A DNA stretch of 64,000 nt from Paenibacillus sp. BK033 (GCF_004345425.1 NZ_SLVP01000001.1:186001-250000); one strand, 5' to 3'. Positions 7,719 to 17,633 are shown, counted from the first letter of the stretch. The notes: generated from the letters alone by a model not told the origin. Translations and numbers: made by a program.

Positions 7719-9431
7719 ATGGTTAACAAAAAGCTTTTAACTGTCAGCTTGGCTGCTGCTATGTTAGCTGTTACGGCATCCGCTTGCGGTGGCAATAACG
7801 ATAACAGCAATGGGAATAGCGGTAACTCCGGCAACAGCGGCAATGCAGCTTCCAACTCCTCTTCTCCGGAAGCGGATGACAAAACACCCGTCACTTTCTC
7901 GTACTACAGCTTCTCCAGCCAGAAGGACACTCTTGCGAGCGACACCGTTATCGGTAAAGAGCTGCAAAAGCAAACCGGCGTGGACTGGAAAATGGAATTC
8001 CTCGTTGGCGACCCGCAAACGAAATCCGGCGTTATGATCGCAAGCGGCGACTATCCGGACGTTATCGTTCCGGAAGGCGAAATCGACAAGCTGCTAGACG
8101 CCGGCGCTTTTATTCCTCTTGATGATCTGATCGAGAAATACGGTCCAAACATCAAGCGCGTATACGGTCCTTATTTCGATAAATTCAGACAAGCCGACGG
8201 CAAAATGTACTTCCTTCCGTTTGGCGCGAACCAAGGCTACATCGGCGATCCGGGCATCAGCCAAGGCGCATTCTGGATCCAGCGCTCCGTCCTGAAGGAA
8301 GCGGGTTATCCGAAGATCAAGACGCTTGACCAATACTTCGATCTGATCAAGCAATACCAAGAGAAGCATCCGCAAGTGGACGGCAAGGACACGATTGGCT
8401 TTGCCTCCCTTGCAGGTCCTGCCGACAGCTTCTTCTCGATCACGAACCCTTCCATGCACCTTGCGGGGTACCCGAATGACGGCGACGTTATCGTCGACAT
8501 GAACACGCATGAGGCTAAAACCTACGCCGCTACGGACATCGAGAAAAAATGGCTGCAAAAGCTGAACGAAGTAAACGCGGAAGGATTGTTCGATCCGGAG
8601 ACCTTTACGGCGAACAAAGACCAATTCCTGGCGAAGCTGACTTCCGGCCGCGTGCTTGGCTACTTCAACTATGCATGGCAGGTTGGCGACGCGACGAACA
8701 ACCTGAAGAAAGCCGGCATCGACGAGAAGCGTTACGCTCCGCTGCCAATCGTGTTCGACGAGAATACAAAAGACCAATACGTAGATCCGCCTAGCTTTGT
8801 TAACAACCGAGGTATCGGTATCTCGGTAAAAGCGAAAGACCCTGTACGCATCATCAAGTACTTCGATAACCTGCTTAAAGAAGAGAACCAGGTTCTCGTT
8901 CAGTGGGGCGTTAAAGACCAGAACTATACCGTGGACGCAAACGGCCGTTACGTAATGAGCGCGCAGCAAATCGCCGACCGCAACGACCCCGAGAAGAAAC
9001 GCACCATCGGATGGCAGTATTTCGAATACAGCTGGCCGCGTTACGGCAACAACTCCGTACTGGCCGACGGCAACGCATACGGCGTAGGCAACCAGCCTGA
9101 AGTGGCTTACGCGGGTTACACGGACGGCGACAAAGCGCTGCTGGACGCCTACGGCGTGAAGACCTTCTCCGAATACTTCTCGAAGCCTGACGAGCGCGCT
9201 TGGTACCCGGCATGGAGTATCAACAAAGGCCAAGGCACGCCCGAGCAGATCTTCCAGCAAAAAGCCGGCGACCTGCAAAAGAAATTCGTTCCGAAGCTCG
9301 TTCTTGCCAAGCCAAGCGAATTCGATTCGATCTGGAACGACTATGTGGGCCAAATGGGCAAGCTTGACGTGAAGGGCTATGAAACTTTCGTAACGAAGGT
9401 GGTACAGGACCGCATCGCGGGCAAGTGGTAA
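7719..9431 (+). CDS. Aldouronate ABC transporter, substrate-binding lipoprotein (LplA/YtcQ type)
   Basis: A 570-residue lipoprotein. The signal peptide ends in a lipobox (TASAC, Cys23), followed by a Gly/Asn/Ser-rich linker of about 30 residues and a large extracellular solute-binding fold. The size (over 500 residues) and the following two permeases match the LplABC/YtcQP class of oligosaccharide importers; as in most such operons no ATPase gene is present, so a shared MsmX-like ATPase elsewhere is expected. Placement before GH67, GH10 and GH43 enzymes indicates uptake of methylglucuronoxylo-oligosaccharides, as established for the similar locus of Paenibacillus sp. JDR-2. ATG 7719 is preceded by GAAAGGGG. 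Confidence 0.9.
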   Translation: MVNKKLLTVSLAAAMLAVTASACGGNNDNSNGNSGNSGNSGNAASNSSSPEADDKTPVTFSYYSFSSQKDTLASDTVIGKELQKQTGVDWKMEFLVGDPQTKSGVMIASGDYPDVIVPEGEIDKLLDAGAFIPLDDLIEKYGPNIKRVYGPYFDKFRQADGKMYFLPFGANQGYIGDPGISQGAFWIQRSVLKEAGYPKIKTLDQYFDLIKQYQEKHPQVDGKDTIGFASLAGPADSFFSITNPSMHLAGYPNDGDVIVDMNTHEAKTYAATDIEKKWLQKLNEVNAEGLFDPETFTANKDQFLAKLTSGRVLGYFNYAWQVGDATNNLKKAGIDEKRYAPLPIVFDENTKDQYVDPPSFVNNRGIGISVKAKDPVRIIKYFDNLLKEENQVLVQWGVKDQNYTVDANGRYVMSAQQIADRNDPEKKRTIGWQYFEYSWPRYGNNSVLADGNAYGVGNQPEVAYAGYTDGDKALLDAYGVKTFSEYFSKPDERAWYPAWSINKGQGTPEQIFQQKAGDLQKKFVPKLVLAKPSEFDSIWNDYVGQMGKLDVKGYETFVTKVVQDRIAGKW

Positions 9432-9446
9432 TGAGATAAAAGTAGA

Positions 9447-9478
9447 CGGAAGGCCGGAAAGCTGATTCCGGCCTTCCG
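9447..9478 (+). promoter_or_regulatory. Intercistronic hairpin after the binding-protein gene
   Basis: A perfect 13-bp stem (CGGAAGGCCGGAA / TTCCGGCCTTCCG, 6-nt loop) without a T run separates the binding protein from its permeases. Such hairpins commonly stabilise the upstream message and give more binding protein than permease. It could also be a partial terminator. Confidence 0.7.
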
Positions 9479-9520
9479 ATCTATTGGATTCATGCAGGAT
9501 GCTAGAGAGGGGAAGAGCAA

Positions 9521-10492
9521 GTGGAGAACATACAAAAAGCTGCACCATCTGTTGTCAGGAGTCCCAAAGCAAGCGAATCGCGGCTTCAACTGTTTTTCAA
9601 AAAGCTAATGCAGCAAAAAGTGCTCGTGTTTATGTCGATGCCGTTTGTATTATGGCTGTTCCTGTTTAAGTACGTACCGCTCTGGGGCTGGACCATTTCC
9701 TTTCAAAAGTTCAGACCGGCTAAGGATTTGTTCGATCAGGAATGGGTAGGCTGGAAAAACTTCCGCTTCCTGTTCAACGACGATTCCTTCTACCGCGTGT
9801 TAAGAAACACGATCGTGATGAGCTCCATCAATCTCGTATTAGGTTTTGTTACCGCCATCGTACTGGCGATATTATTAAACGAGCTTCGCCAAGTGATGTT
9901 CAAGCGGGTCGTTCAGACGATCAGCTACTTACCGCATTTCATTTCCTGGGTCGTTGCGGCCAATATTATATCTTCGGCGCTTGCGCCGGAAGGGATCGTT
10001 AATATCCTATTGACGAAAATGCATCTGATTGATCAGCCTGTCTTATGGCTGGGCAAAGGGAATTACTTCTGGGGCATCCTTGGTGCGTCGGAGGTTTGGA
10101 AGAACGTTGGCTGGAACACCATTATTTATTTGGCGGCCATTACAACCATTGATCCTTCCCAATATGAAGCTGCCGAGATTGACGGGGCGAACCGCTTCCA
10201 GCGTATCCTGCATATTACTTTGCCGGGTCTGAAGTCGGTTATCGTGATCCTGTTGATCATGAACCTTGGAAATATTTTGGAATCGGGATTTGAGCCGCAA
10301 TACCTGCTGGGCAACGGGATGACCGTGGACTATTCCGAGAACCTTGATATATTTGTGTTGAAATACGGCATGAACATGGGCAACTATTCCTTGGCTACCG
10401 CAGCCGGCATGTTCAAAACGGTCGTTAGCTTTATCTTCCTCTTGTCGGCCAACTCGATTGCGAAGCGGCTTGGCGAGAGCAGACTGTTCTAG
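9521..10492 (+). CDS. lplB: Aldouronate ABC transporter permease (LplB type)
   Basis: A 323-residue inner-membrane permease with six predicted membrane segments. The cytoplasmic coupling motif of binding-protein-dependent permeases is visible as YEAAEIDGANRFQRILHITLPG. An N-terminal cytoplasmic extension of about 35 residues is normal for LplB/YteP proteins. The start is GTG 9521, supported by AGAGAGGGGAAG just upstream. It partners the permease that begins at 10532 and the lipoprotein upstream. Confidence 0.9.
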   Translation: MENIQKAAPSVVRSPKASESRLQLFFKKLMQQKVLVFMSMPFVLWLFLFKYVPLWGWTISFQKFRPAKDLFDQEWVGWKNFRFLFNDDSFYRVLRNTIVMSSINLVLGFVTAIVLAILLNELRQVMFKRVVQTISYLPHFISWVVAANIISSALAPEGIVNILLTKMHLIDQPVLWLGKGNYFWGILGASEVWKNVGWNTIIYLAAITTIDPSQYEAAEIDGANRFQRILHITLPGLKSVIVILLIMNLGNILESGFEPQYLLGNGMTVDYSENLDIFVLKYGMNMGNYSLATAAGMFKTVVSFIFLLSANSIAKRLGESRLF

Positions 10493-10531
10493 ATTGACCC
10501 GAAAGTTGGATGAAGCAAGGAGGCTATCGAC

Positions 10532-11452
10532 ATGAAAGAGAGTTCGGCCAAAGCCAGGTACAGCTCTTTACCGGATAAGATTTTTGATATAAGTAATATA
10601 GTTTTTATGTTGCTCGTCGTGACGGTTACGCTATATCCTTTCCTTAATATGTTCGCGTTGTCGTTCAACGATGCGAATGATTCGATCCGCGGCGGCATTT
10701 ACGCTTGGCCAAGGATGTGGACCTGGGATAACTATCATTACATTTTTAATGAAGCATCGATCTATCACGCTACGCTGATCTCCGCCTTGCGTACCATTGC
10801 CGGAACGGTTACTTCCGTCTTCTGCACGGCTATGCTGGCTTATACGATCAGCCGCCAGGAGTTCGTCCTCCGCAAATTCGTAACGCTGGTCGCGATCTTC
10901 ACGATGTACTTCAGCGGCGGTCTCATTCCCGGGTACCTGCTGATCAAAGAGCTTCATATGATTAACTCGTTCTGGGTTTACATTATTCCCGGCATCATCG
11001 GCGTCTTTAATATGATCGTTATCCGTTCCTTTATCGAGGGCTTGCCGGACGGCATTATGGAATCGGCGAAAATCGACGGCGCGGGAGAGTTCATCACCTT
11101 CATGCGCATCGTATTGCCGCTGACCGTGCCTGCTCTTGCGACCGTATCGCTCTTCGTGGCGGTGTATCAATGGAATTCCTGGTTTGACGTATTCTTGTAC
11201 AACTCATCGCATCTTAACCTGAGCACCCTGCAATACGAGTTGATGAAAATACTGCAAACCTCCAATACGGCGGCATCGTCAACCAATGCAGGCGATCAGT
11301 TTGCAGCCGGACAAAGCGGCGTAACGGCGGTTACGCCAACCTCGATTCGCGCGACGATGACGATAGTTGCGAGTCTGCCGATTATTCTGGTTTATCCGTT
11401 CCTGCAGAAATACTTTGTTAAAGGGATGACCGTCGGCGGCGTTAAAGGTTAA
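10532..11452 (+). CDS. ytcP: Aldouronate ABC transporter permease (LplC/YtcP type)
   Basis: A 306-residue permease with six predicted membrane segments and the EAA-type loop around ESAKIDGAGEFITFMRIVLP. It ends in the typical YFVKGMTVGGVKG tail of CUT1 second permeases. ATG 10532 has an AAGGAGG ribosome site. Together with the preceding permease it should form the heterodimeric membrane channel for xylan fragments. Confidence 0.9.
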   Translation: MKESSAKARYSSLPDKIFDISNIVFMLLVVTVTLYPFLNMFALSFNDANDSIRGGIYAWPRMWTWDNYHYIFNEASIYHATLISALRTIAGTVTSVFCTAMLAYTISRQEFVLRKFVTLVAIFTMYFSGGLIPGYLLIKELHMINSFWVYIIPGIIGVFNMIVIRSFIEGLPDGIMESAKIDGAGEFITFMRIVLPLTVPALATVSLFVAVYQWNSWFDVFLYNSSHLNLSTLQYELMKILQTSNTAASSTNAGDQFAAGQSGVTAVTPTSIRATMTIVASLPIILVYPFLQKYFVKGMTVGGVKG

Positions 11453-11463
11453 TCGCTTGAATC

Positions 11464-11500
11464 GCGCGTCCCTCGACTTGTATCGGGCGGGCGCGTTTTT
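11464..11500 (+). terminator. Possible terminator or attenuator between transporter and alpha-glucuronidase
   Basis: GC-rich imperfect inverted repeat (CGCG...CGA around 11464-11475 with TCGGGC...GCGCG at 11483-11495) followed by five T. It may lower read-through from the transporter into the enzyme genes. Confidence 0.5.
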
Positions 11501-11549
11501 GTTCGAATTCCGGCTGTTCGCGGGACAATTTCTATTAGGGGGATGAAAG

Positions 11550-13613
11550 ATGGGAGACAACGGATACGCAGCATGGCTGAGATACGATCAGGTGAAGGAC
11601 GAAAGGCTTGCCGAGCCATACAAAAGCTGGGCGGGCGAGCTTGTGCTGCCTTCGGGAGTGCCGGTTGAGGGGATCCTGAAAACGGCCGCTTTGGAATTGT
11701 CGCGGGGAATCCGCTCCATGCTGGGCGCAGCGCCTTCGGTTACGCATGAAGCCTCTTTGCAGCGGTTTATCGTGCTGGAGGTTCTCGGCGGCAACTCTTG
11801 GGTGGATCAGTCGGCCGGCGATGCGGCGGCTCTATCTGATGAGGGCTACCTCTTAAAAACCGTTCGGGAGGCGGAGAAAGAGTATATCATCGCGGCCGGC
11901 AAGTCCGAGAGAGGAGTATTGTACGCGGTATTCCATCTGCTGCGCCTGATGCAGTCCGGGGCTGCGATTGATCAGTTGAATCTGGCCGAGTCGCCGAAAT
12001 ACGGCCTGCGCATGATTAACCATTGGGATAACCTCGACGGCAGCGTGGAACGCGGTTATTCCGGCCGTTCGATCTTTTACGATAACAACCAGGTGCTGTC
12101 CGATTCGGAACGGATCCGCGATTATGCCCGTCTGATGGCATCGGTCGGCATTAACGGCATTGCCATTAACAATGTCAACGTGCACCGCGAAGAGACGTTT
12201 CTTATAACGGAAAAGCTTCTTCCGGATGTTGCGAGCATTGCCGGGGTGTTCGGCGAATACGGCATTAAGCTGTTCCTGAGCGTGAACTACGCCGGAACGA
12301 TTGAGATTGGCGGCCTGGAAACGGCCGATCCTCTTGATCCGGCCGTGCGCGGCTGGTGGAAGGAGAAGGCGGCCGAAGTGTACCGTTATATTCCGGACTT
12401 TGGCGGCTTCCTGGTAAAAGCCGATTCCGAGAATCGTCCCGGTCCGTTTACCTACGGACGCGACCATGCGGACGGAGCCAACATGCTGGCCGAAGCCTTG
12501 GAACCGTACGGCGGACTTGTGCTCTGGCGCTGCTTCGTCTACAACTGCCATCAGGACTGGCGCGACCGTTCAACCGATCGTGCGCGTGCCGCTTACGATC
12601 ACTTTAAGCCGCTGGACGGACGCTTCAAGGACAATGTGATTCTGCAGATTAAGAACGGTCCGATGGATTTCCAGGTCCGCGAGCCGGTCTCGCCGCTCTT
12701 TGGCGCAATGGAGCATACCAACCAGATGATGGAGTTTCAGATTGCCCAGGAATATACGGGCCAGCAGAAGGATGTCTGCTTCCTCATTCCGCAGTGGAAG
12801 GAAGTCTTGAACTTTGATACCCATGTCAAAGGTGCGGGCAGCACGGTCAAGGAGATTGCGGCAGGCAGCGTCCATGCCTATACTTATAGCGGCATTACGG
12901 CCGTCAGCAATATCGGCAATGACGAGAACTGGACCGGGCATCATCTCGCGCAGGCGAATTTGTACGGCTACGGCCGCTTGATCTGGAATCCGGAGCTGTC
13001 TTCGGAGGAGATTGCGGCGGAATGGGCTGTTCAGACGTTTGGGGGGGACAACAACGTCCGGGAGGTACTCGTTAACTTCCTGCTTGAATCCTGGTCCATC
13101 TACGAGAGTTATACGGCGCCGCTTGGCGTGGGCTGGATGGTTACGCCTCATTACCACTACGGACCGGATATTGACGGCTACGAATATTCCAAGTGGGGAA
13201 CGTACCATTTTGCCGACCATAAGGGTATCGGAGTGGACCGTACGGCTGCGACGGGTACAGGCTACAGCAGCCAGTATACGCAGCCGATTGCCGAGGTCTA
13301 CGACAGCCTGGAGACTTGCCCGGACGAGCTGCTGCTCTTCTTCCATCATGTGCCTTACACGCATCGGCTGAAATCGGGCAAGACGGTTATTCAGCATATT
13401 TACGATACGCATTTCGCCGGCGTGGAGCGGGTGGAATATTGGATGAGCCGCTGGCAGGAGCTTGAGGGTCTCGTTGACGGCAACCGGTTCCGCCATGTAA
13501 TGGGCCGCATGAATAAGCAGCTGGAGAATGCCAAGCAATGGCGCGACATCGTTAATACGTACTTCTTCCGCAAATCCGGCATTCCGGATGCTCATAACCG
13601 GGTAATTTACTAA
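11550..13613 (+). CDS. aguA: Alpha-glucuronidase, GH67
   Basis: A 687-residue enzyme without a signal peptide, so it acts in the cytoplasm and removes 4-O-methylglucuronic acid from the non-reducing end of imported aldouronates. Family landmarks are present: [11 protein letters not shown] with the general acid Glu294, [12 protein letters not shown] with Asp373 and AQEYTGQ with Glu401, the two carboxylates of the inverting mechanism. An N-terminal beta-sandwich (about 1-150) precedes the TIM barrel and a helical C-terminal domain, giving the usual family length. ATG 11550 follows AGGGGGATGAAAG. The GH10 xylanase gene starts only 18 nt after its stop, so the enzymes are co-expressed. Confidence 0.95.
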   Translation: MGDNGYAAWLRYDQVKDERLAEPYKSWAGELVLPSGVPVEGILKTAALELSRGIRSMLGAAPSVTHEASLQRFIVLEVLGGNSWVDQSAGDAAALSDEGYLLKTVREAEKEYIIAAGKSERGVLYAVFHLLRLMQSGAAIDQLNLAESPKYGLRMINHWDNLDGSVERGYSGRSIFYDNNQVLSDSERIRDYARLMASVGINGIAINNVNVHREETFLITEKLLPDVASIAGVFGEYGIKLFLSVNYAGTIEIGGLETADPLDPAVRGWWKEKAAEVYRYIPDFGGFLVKADSENRPGPFTYGRDHADGANMLAEALEPYGGLVLWRCFVYNCHQDWRDRSTDRARAAYDHFKPLDGRFKDNVILQIKNGPMDFQVREPVSPLFGAMEHTNQMMEFQIAQEYTGQQKDVCFLIPQWKEVLNFDTHVKGAGSTVKEIAAGSVHAYTYSGITAVSNIGNDENWTGHHLAQANLYGYGRLIWNPELSSEEIAAEWAVQTFGGDNNVREVLVNFLLESWSIYESYTAPLGVGWMVTPHYHYGPDIDGYEYSKWGTYHFADHKGIGVDRTAATGTGYSSQYTQPIAEVYDSLETCPDELLLFFHHVPYTHRLKSGKTVIQHIYDTHFAGVERVEYWMSRWQELEGLVDGNRFRHVMGRMNKQLENAKQWRDIVNTYFFRKSGIPDAHNRVIY

Positions 13614-13631
13614 TCCAGAAGGAAAGAGTTG

Positions 13632-14648
13632 ATGCAGATTATGTCATACCTTTCGAAGCTTCCGGCACTTCATTCCGTTTATAAGGATTACTTTGATATC
13701 GGAGCAGCGGTTAATCTGACGACGATTGCATCCCAGAAGGATGTGCTTACTGCCCATTACAACAGTCTGACGGCTGAAAATGATATGAAATTCGAGCGCG
13801 TGCATCCTTCCGAAGAGGCGTACACGTTCGAAGCGGCGGATAAGATCGCCGACTTTGCGGCGGCTAACGGCATGAAGCTGCGCGGGCATACGCTGGTCTG
13901 GCACAATCAGACGCCTGACTGGGTATTTGAAGCTCCCGGTGGTGAACCGGCCGACAGGGAAACGCTGCTAGCCCGGATGAAGAGCCATATCGATACCGTT
14001 GTTGGCCGCTATAAAGGCATTATTTATTGCTGGGATGTTGTAAATGAAGTTATTGAGGATAAAAGCGGCGTATGGCTCCGGGAGTCCAAATGGCTGAACC
14101 TGGCCGGTGAGAACTTTATCGCAAAAGCTTTCGAATATGCGCATGCGGCCGATCCTAACGCCCTACTGTTCTACAATGACTATAACGAATGCAACCCGGA
14201 GAAGCGGGACAAAATTATACGTCTCGTTCAATCGCTGCAGGCTAAACAGGTTCCGATTCACGGAATCGGCCTGCAGGGACATTGGAATCTGAACGGTCCA
14301 AGTCTTGCCGAAATCCGGGAAGCCATCGAGCGTTACGCGGCAACGGGGCTTAAGCTGCAAGTAACGGAGCTGGACATATCGGTATTTGATCATGACGATA
14401 AGCGGACGGATCTGACGGAGCCTTCGGCGGACATGCTGGAGCGGCAGGCGGAACGTTACGGGCAGGTATTCGAGCTGTTCCGCGAATACAAAGAGGTAAT
14501 TACCGCGGTTACGTTCTGGGGGGCAGCCGACGACTACACCTGGCTGGATAACTTCCCCGTACGCGGACGGAAAAATTGGCCGTTTGTATTTGATGGGAAG
14601 CATGAGCCAAAAGCATCCTTTTGGAAAATTACGGATTGGCGGAAATAA
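13632..14648 (+). CDS. xynA2: Intracellular endo-1,4-beta-xylanase, GH10
   Basis: A 338-residue GH10 catalytic domain with no signal peptide or carbohydrate-binding module. Acid/base Glu139 sits in WDVVNE and nucleophile Glu246 in VTELDIS; LRGHTLVWHNQTP is the conserved strand-3 region. Leaderless GH10 enzymes of this type trim short xylo-oligosaccharides inside the cell after the glucuronidase has acted. ATG 13632 is favoured by AGAAGGAAAGAG immediately upstream; ATG 13641 is an alternative. It sits directly between aguA and xynB, the order known from Paenibacillus sp. JDR-2. Confidence 0.95.
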   Translation: MQIMSYLSKLPALHSVYKDYFDIGAAVNLTTIASQKDVLTAHYNSLTAENDMKFERVHPSEEAYTFEAADKIADFAAANGMKLRGHTLVWHNQTPDWVFEAPGGEPADRETLLARMKSHIDTVVGRYKGIIYCWDVVNEVIEDKSGVWLRESKWLNLAGENFIAKAFEYAHAADPNALLFYNDYNECNPEKRDKIIRLVQSLQAKQVPIHGIGLQGHWNLNGPSLAEIREAIERYAATGLKLQVTELDISVFDHDDKRTDLTEPSADMLERQAERYGQVFELFREYKEVITAVTFWGAADDYTWLDNFPVRGRKNWPFVFDGKHEPKASFWKITDWRK

Positions 14649-14660
14649 GCATAAACCTGA

Positions 14661-14692
14661 AACGGAGTCCTTCGCAGGGGCTCCGTTCCTTA
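14661..14692 (+). terminator. Weak hairpin after the GH10 xylanase gene
   Basis: AACGGAG at 14661-14667 pairs with CTCCGTT at 14681-14687, followed by only a short T-rich stretch. It may be an intercistronic processing or partial-termination site within the xylan operon. Confidence 0.4.
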
Positions 14693-14722
14693 TCTTAATC
14701 GGGAAGCGGGGCAAATCGATTC

Positions 14723-16288
14723 ATGACACGCGCGTTAACAGGCAAAATCACGTACCGGAACCCGGTACTGCCGGGCTTTTATCCGGACCCAAGCGCCGTT
14801 CGGGTTGGCGAGGATTATTACATGGTGACCAGCACCTTTGAATATTTTCCGGGCGTTCCGGTGTTTCGCAGCAAGGACTTGGTTCATTGGGAGCAGATTG
14901 GTCATGTATTGACGAGGGAAAGCCAGGTGAATCTGCTAAGCCGCAACAGCTCGGAAGGCATCTATGCGCCTACGCTTCGTTATCATGAAGGCGTCTTTTA
15001 TATGATTACAACGGATGTGTACGGGATCGGCAACTTTTATGTAACCGCAACGGACCCGGCAGGGCCATGGTCCGATCCGATTCGCATCCCTTACGGCAAT
15101 ATCGATCCTTCGCTTTTTTTTGACGATGACGGCAAAGTATACGTATCCGCGCAGGCGGGCTTTGGCGAGACATCCCATATTATCCAATACGAAATTGACA
15201 TCCTGACGGGCGAGGCCTTATCGGAGCCGGTTGTCGTATTTGAGGGAGATGAAGGGCCCTGGGTCGAAGGACCGCATTTGTACAAAATAAACGGCTTGTA
15301 TTACATGATGACGGCATCGGGGGGAACGGGGCCGATGCACCGGGAGATTATCGGACGCGGCACCTCCCCGTACGGACCTTTCGAAATGCTGCCGTACCCC
15401 ATTCTGACGCATAACGGGTTAAAGGATCATCCGATTCAATATACCGGCCATGTTGAGCTGCTTGACGACGTGAATGGCCGGTGGTGGGCACTGTTTCTTG
15501 GCGTCCGGCCGCAAGGCGGCAAGGGCAGCGTGCTTGGGCGCGAGACGTTCCTTGCCCCCGTTCGCTGGAGCGAAGACGGTTGGCCGATAATAGACAATAA
15601 CGAAGGTCACGTATCAATGGTTATGGAAGGTCCGGCTATCCGGGAGAGCAAACCCTCCCCGTCCGGCTTGGATAAGTCGGTGACCACCAAGTTCTCTTCC
15701 GAAGGGCTTGGCCTCGAATGGATGTATAACCGCGTGATCCCCGGGCAGGAGGAGCTGTCGTTAACGGAGAGGGAAGGCTGCCTTCGACTAAGCGGCAATG
15801 CCAACGGTCTTCGCGACGGTGGAGCCCATGTATTCGTATGCCGCCGCCAGCAGCATCATCGGATGAGCATCGAGACCCGCCTGACCTTTGTTCCTGGAAG
15901 AGATGGCGAGCAGGCGGGAATTGCCGCTCGGCTGAGCGACAAGTCTTATTGCGCGATAGGCATAACGAAGAAAGCCGGACAGACCGGCATTCTTGTAACG
16001 GCGATGGCGCAAGGAAGCGGGACGGAAGCTTTTACCCCGATTGAGGAGCAGGTTCCCGTACGCCTGTCGATCCGTACGGACGAGAAGGAATACGAGCTGC
16101 TGTATACCTTGGGCGGAGCGTCCGCGGAGTGGGTTAGCCTTGGAGCCTTGCCGGCGGAAGCCTTAACGCCGGATGCCGATGGAGCTTTTACAGGCGTATG
16201 CCTTGGCATGTTTGCTGCGGGAACGGAGGAGGGACCTTCCGCTCCGGCTTATTACGATTATTTCGAGTATCGTCCCGAATGTGATTAA
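14723..16288 (+). CDS. xynB: Beta-xylosidase / alpha-L-arabinofuranosidase, GH43
   Basis: A 521-residue cytoplasmic enzyme expected to release xylose (and perhaps arabinose) from xylo-oligosaccharides. An N-terminal five-bladed propeller carries the GH43 triad: Asp22 in FYPDPSAVR, Asp128 in NIDPSLFFDD and Glu182 in WVEGPHLYK. The C-terminal ~190 residues form a lectin-like beta-sandwich typical of beta-xylosidases. No signal peptide is present. It is the last gene of the xylan operon, followed by a clear terminator. Confidence 0.93.
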   Translation: MTRALTGKITYRNPVLPGFYPDPSAVRVGEDYYMVTSTFEYFPGVPVFRSKDLVHWEQIGHVLTRESQVNLLSRNSSEGIYAPTLRYHEGVFYMITTDVYGIGNFYVTATDPAGPWSDPIRIPYGNIDPSLFFDDDGKVYVSAQAGFGETSHIIQYEIDILTGEALSEPVVVFEGDEGPWVEGPHLYKINGLYYMMTASGGTGPMHREIIGRGTSPYGPFEMLPYPILTHNGLKDHPIQYTGHVELLDDVNGRWWALFLGVRPQGGKGSVLGRETFLAPVRWSEDGWPIIDNNEGHVSMVMEGPAIRESKPSPSGLDKSVTTKFSSEGLGLEWMYNRVIPGQEELSLTEREGCLRLSGNANGLRDGGAHVFVCRRQQHHRMSIETRLTFVPGRDGEQAGIAARLSDKSYCAIGITKKAGQTGILVTAMAQGSGTEAFTPIEEQVPVRLSIRTDEKEYELLYTLGGASAEWVSLGALPAEALTPDADGAFTGVCLGMFAAGTEEGPSAPAYYDYFEYRPECD

Positions 16289-16305
16289 TACGCAAATAAG
16301 GACTG

Positions 16306-16345
16306 TAGCGATGCTGAGTTTCCGACTCTCCATCGCTATTTTTTT
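16306..16345 (+). terminator. Terminator of the xylan-utilisation operon
   Basis: TAGCGATG at 16306-16313 pairs with CATCGCTA at 16331-16338, with a smaller GAGT/ACTC inner stem, and is followed by seven T. Confidence 0.85.
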
Positions 16346-16408
16346 GTTTCTGTAGCCGCTCCTTTTTATGGGCAGAATAGAAGAGCGTAAAAAATGACAA
16401 TTATTTGC

Positions 16409-16465
16409 TTGACTTCGCTAACTGTATATAATATTATTACAGTAACAAAAGTTGTTACAGTTAGC
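16409..16465 (+). promoter_or_regulatory. Promoter with nested inverted repeats upstream of the flavin oxidoreductase
   Basis: TTGACT at 16409-16414 and TATTAT at 16432-16437 are 17 nt apart. The promoter is embedded in a symmetric array: GCTAACTGTA at 16417-16426 is the exact inverse of TACAGTTAGC at 16456-16465, and a GTAAC/GTTAC pair lies at 16442-16446 and 16454-16458. This is the layout expected for a dimeric repressor covering -35 to the start of transcription. The regulator is not identified. Confidence 0.65.
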
Positions 16466-16499
16466 GCGCGAAAAAGAGAATACGATAGGAGTGGAGTTT

Positions 16500-17624
16500 T
16501 TGAAACAGAAATTCAAACCTTTATTCGAATCCTTTACTTTCCCAAGCGGCGTGGAAGTAAAGAACCGCATTGTAATGGCGCCTATGACGCACTCATCCTC
16601 GAATGACGATGGAACGGTAACGGATGCGGAGCTGGAATACTACGCCCGCCGCTCCGAAGGCGCTGGGCTGGTTATTACGGCATGCATCTATGTCACGCCT
16701 AACGGTAAAGGATTTCCCGGGGAATTCGCAGGCGACAGCGATGCCATGATTCCGGGGCTTACTCGTCTTGCGGAGACGATTAAAGCCAAAGGGGCGAAGG
16801 CCGTTCTCCAAATTTTCCACGGCGGCCGCCGGGTACCGCCTGCATTGGTGCCTAATGGCGACGTGGTCAGCGCTAGCGCCGTTGCGGCGGCGGAAAGTCC
16901 TGACGTTGTTCCGCGCGAACTGACGCATGAGGAGATTGAATCGATTATCCGCGATTTTGGCGAGACGACCCGCCGCGCGGCGCTTGCCGGCTTCGACGGC
17001 GTCGAAATTCACGGCGCAAACACTTATCTGCTGCAGCAATTTTATTCTCCGCATTCCAACCGCAGAAACGATCAATGGGGCGGAGATATCGACCGGAGAC
17101 TTACATTCCCGCTTGCCGTCGTCGATGAGGTGAAACGCGCGGCGGCTGAGCATGCCAAAGGGCCGTTCCTGGTCGGATACCGGTTCTCGCCAGAAGAAGC
17201 GGAGACACCGGGGCTTACGATGGAGGATACGTTCCGCCTGTTGGATGAGCTTGCGCAGAAGGATTTGGATTATCTTCATGTCTCGTTGTTTGATTTCCGT
17301 TCCAAGCCGGCGCGTGGTGCGGATGATAGCAAAACAAGGCTGGAATGGATCGCGGAGCGAGTAGCCGGCCGCGTACCGGTTATTGGCGTAGGCTCCATTC
17401 ATTCGGCGGATGATGCTCTTGAAGCCAAGCAAACGGGTATACCGCTGGTCGCGATTGGCCGCGTACTCCTTACGGACCCGGATTGGGTACAGAAGGTGGA
17501 AGAAGGACGCGAGGATGAGATTCAGTCCCGCTTAAGCTTAAGCTCGCAGAAGCGGCTTGTAATTCCCGACGGTTTATGGCGCATGCTGACCGCAAGAGAA
17601 GGTTGGCTGTCATTTACCGATTAA
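16500..17624 (+). CDS. NADH:flavin oxidoreductase, old yellow enzyme family
   Basis: A 374-residue FMN-dependent ene-reductase type TIM barrel. The N-terminal FMN loop reads NRIVMAPMTH, the substrate-binding pair His/Asn lies in IHGANTYLLQQFYSPHSN, and RRNDQWGGD and the C-terminal VGSI...AIGR phosphate-binding strands are present. The likely start is TTG 16500, preceded by GGAGTGGAG and giving an N-terminus MKQKFKPLFESFTF that matches the family; the upstream ATG 16452 lies inside the operator. Such enzymes reduce electrophilic double bonds and nitro compounds, which fits control by a stress-sensing repressor. It is monocistronic with its own terminator. Confidence 0.9.
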   Translation: MKQKFKPLFESFTFPSGVEVKNRIVMAPMTHSSSNDDGTVTDAELEYYARRSEGAGLVITACIYVTPNGKGFPGEFAGDSDAMIPGLTRLAETIKAKGAKAVLQIFHGGRRVPPALVPNGDVVSASAVAAAESPDVVPRELTHEEIESIIRDFGETTRRAALAGFDGVEIHGANTYLLQQFYSPHSNRRNDQWGGDIDRRLTFPLAVVDEVKRAAAEHAKGPFLVGYRFSPEEAETPGLTMEDTFRLLDELAQKDLDYLHVSLFDFRSKPARGADDSKTRLEWIAERVAGRVPVIGVGSIHSADDALEAKQTGIPLVAIGRVLLTDPDWVQKVEEGREDEIQSRLSLSSQKRLVIPDGLWRMLTAREGWLSFTD

Positions 17625-17633
17625 TATAAATGA

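Noticed and set aside
8094..9548. Long open frame (484 codons) on the minus strand
   Set aside because: It is the reverse shadow of the aldouronate binding-protein gene, has no ribosome site and encodes a Val/Arg/Leu-rich stretch without domains.
12570..13595. 341-codon frame on the minus strand
   Set aside because: Shadow of aguA caused by codon bias in a GC-balanced gene; no promoter or ribosome site.
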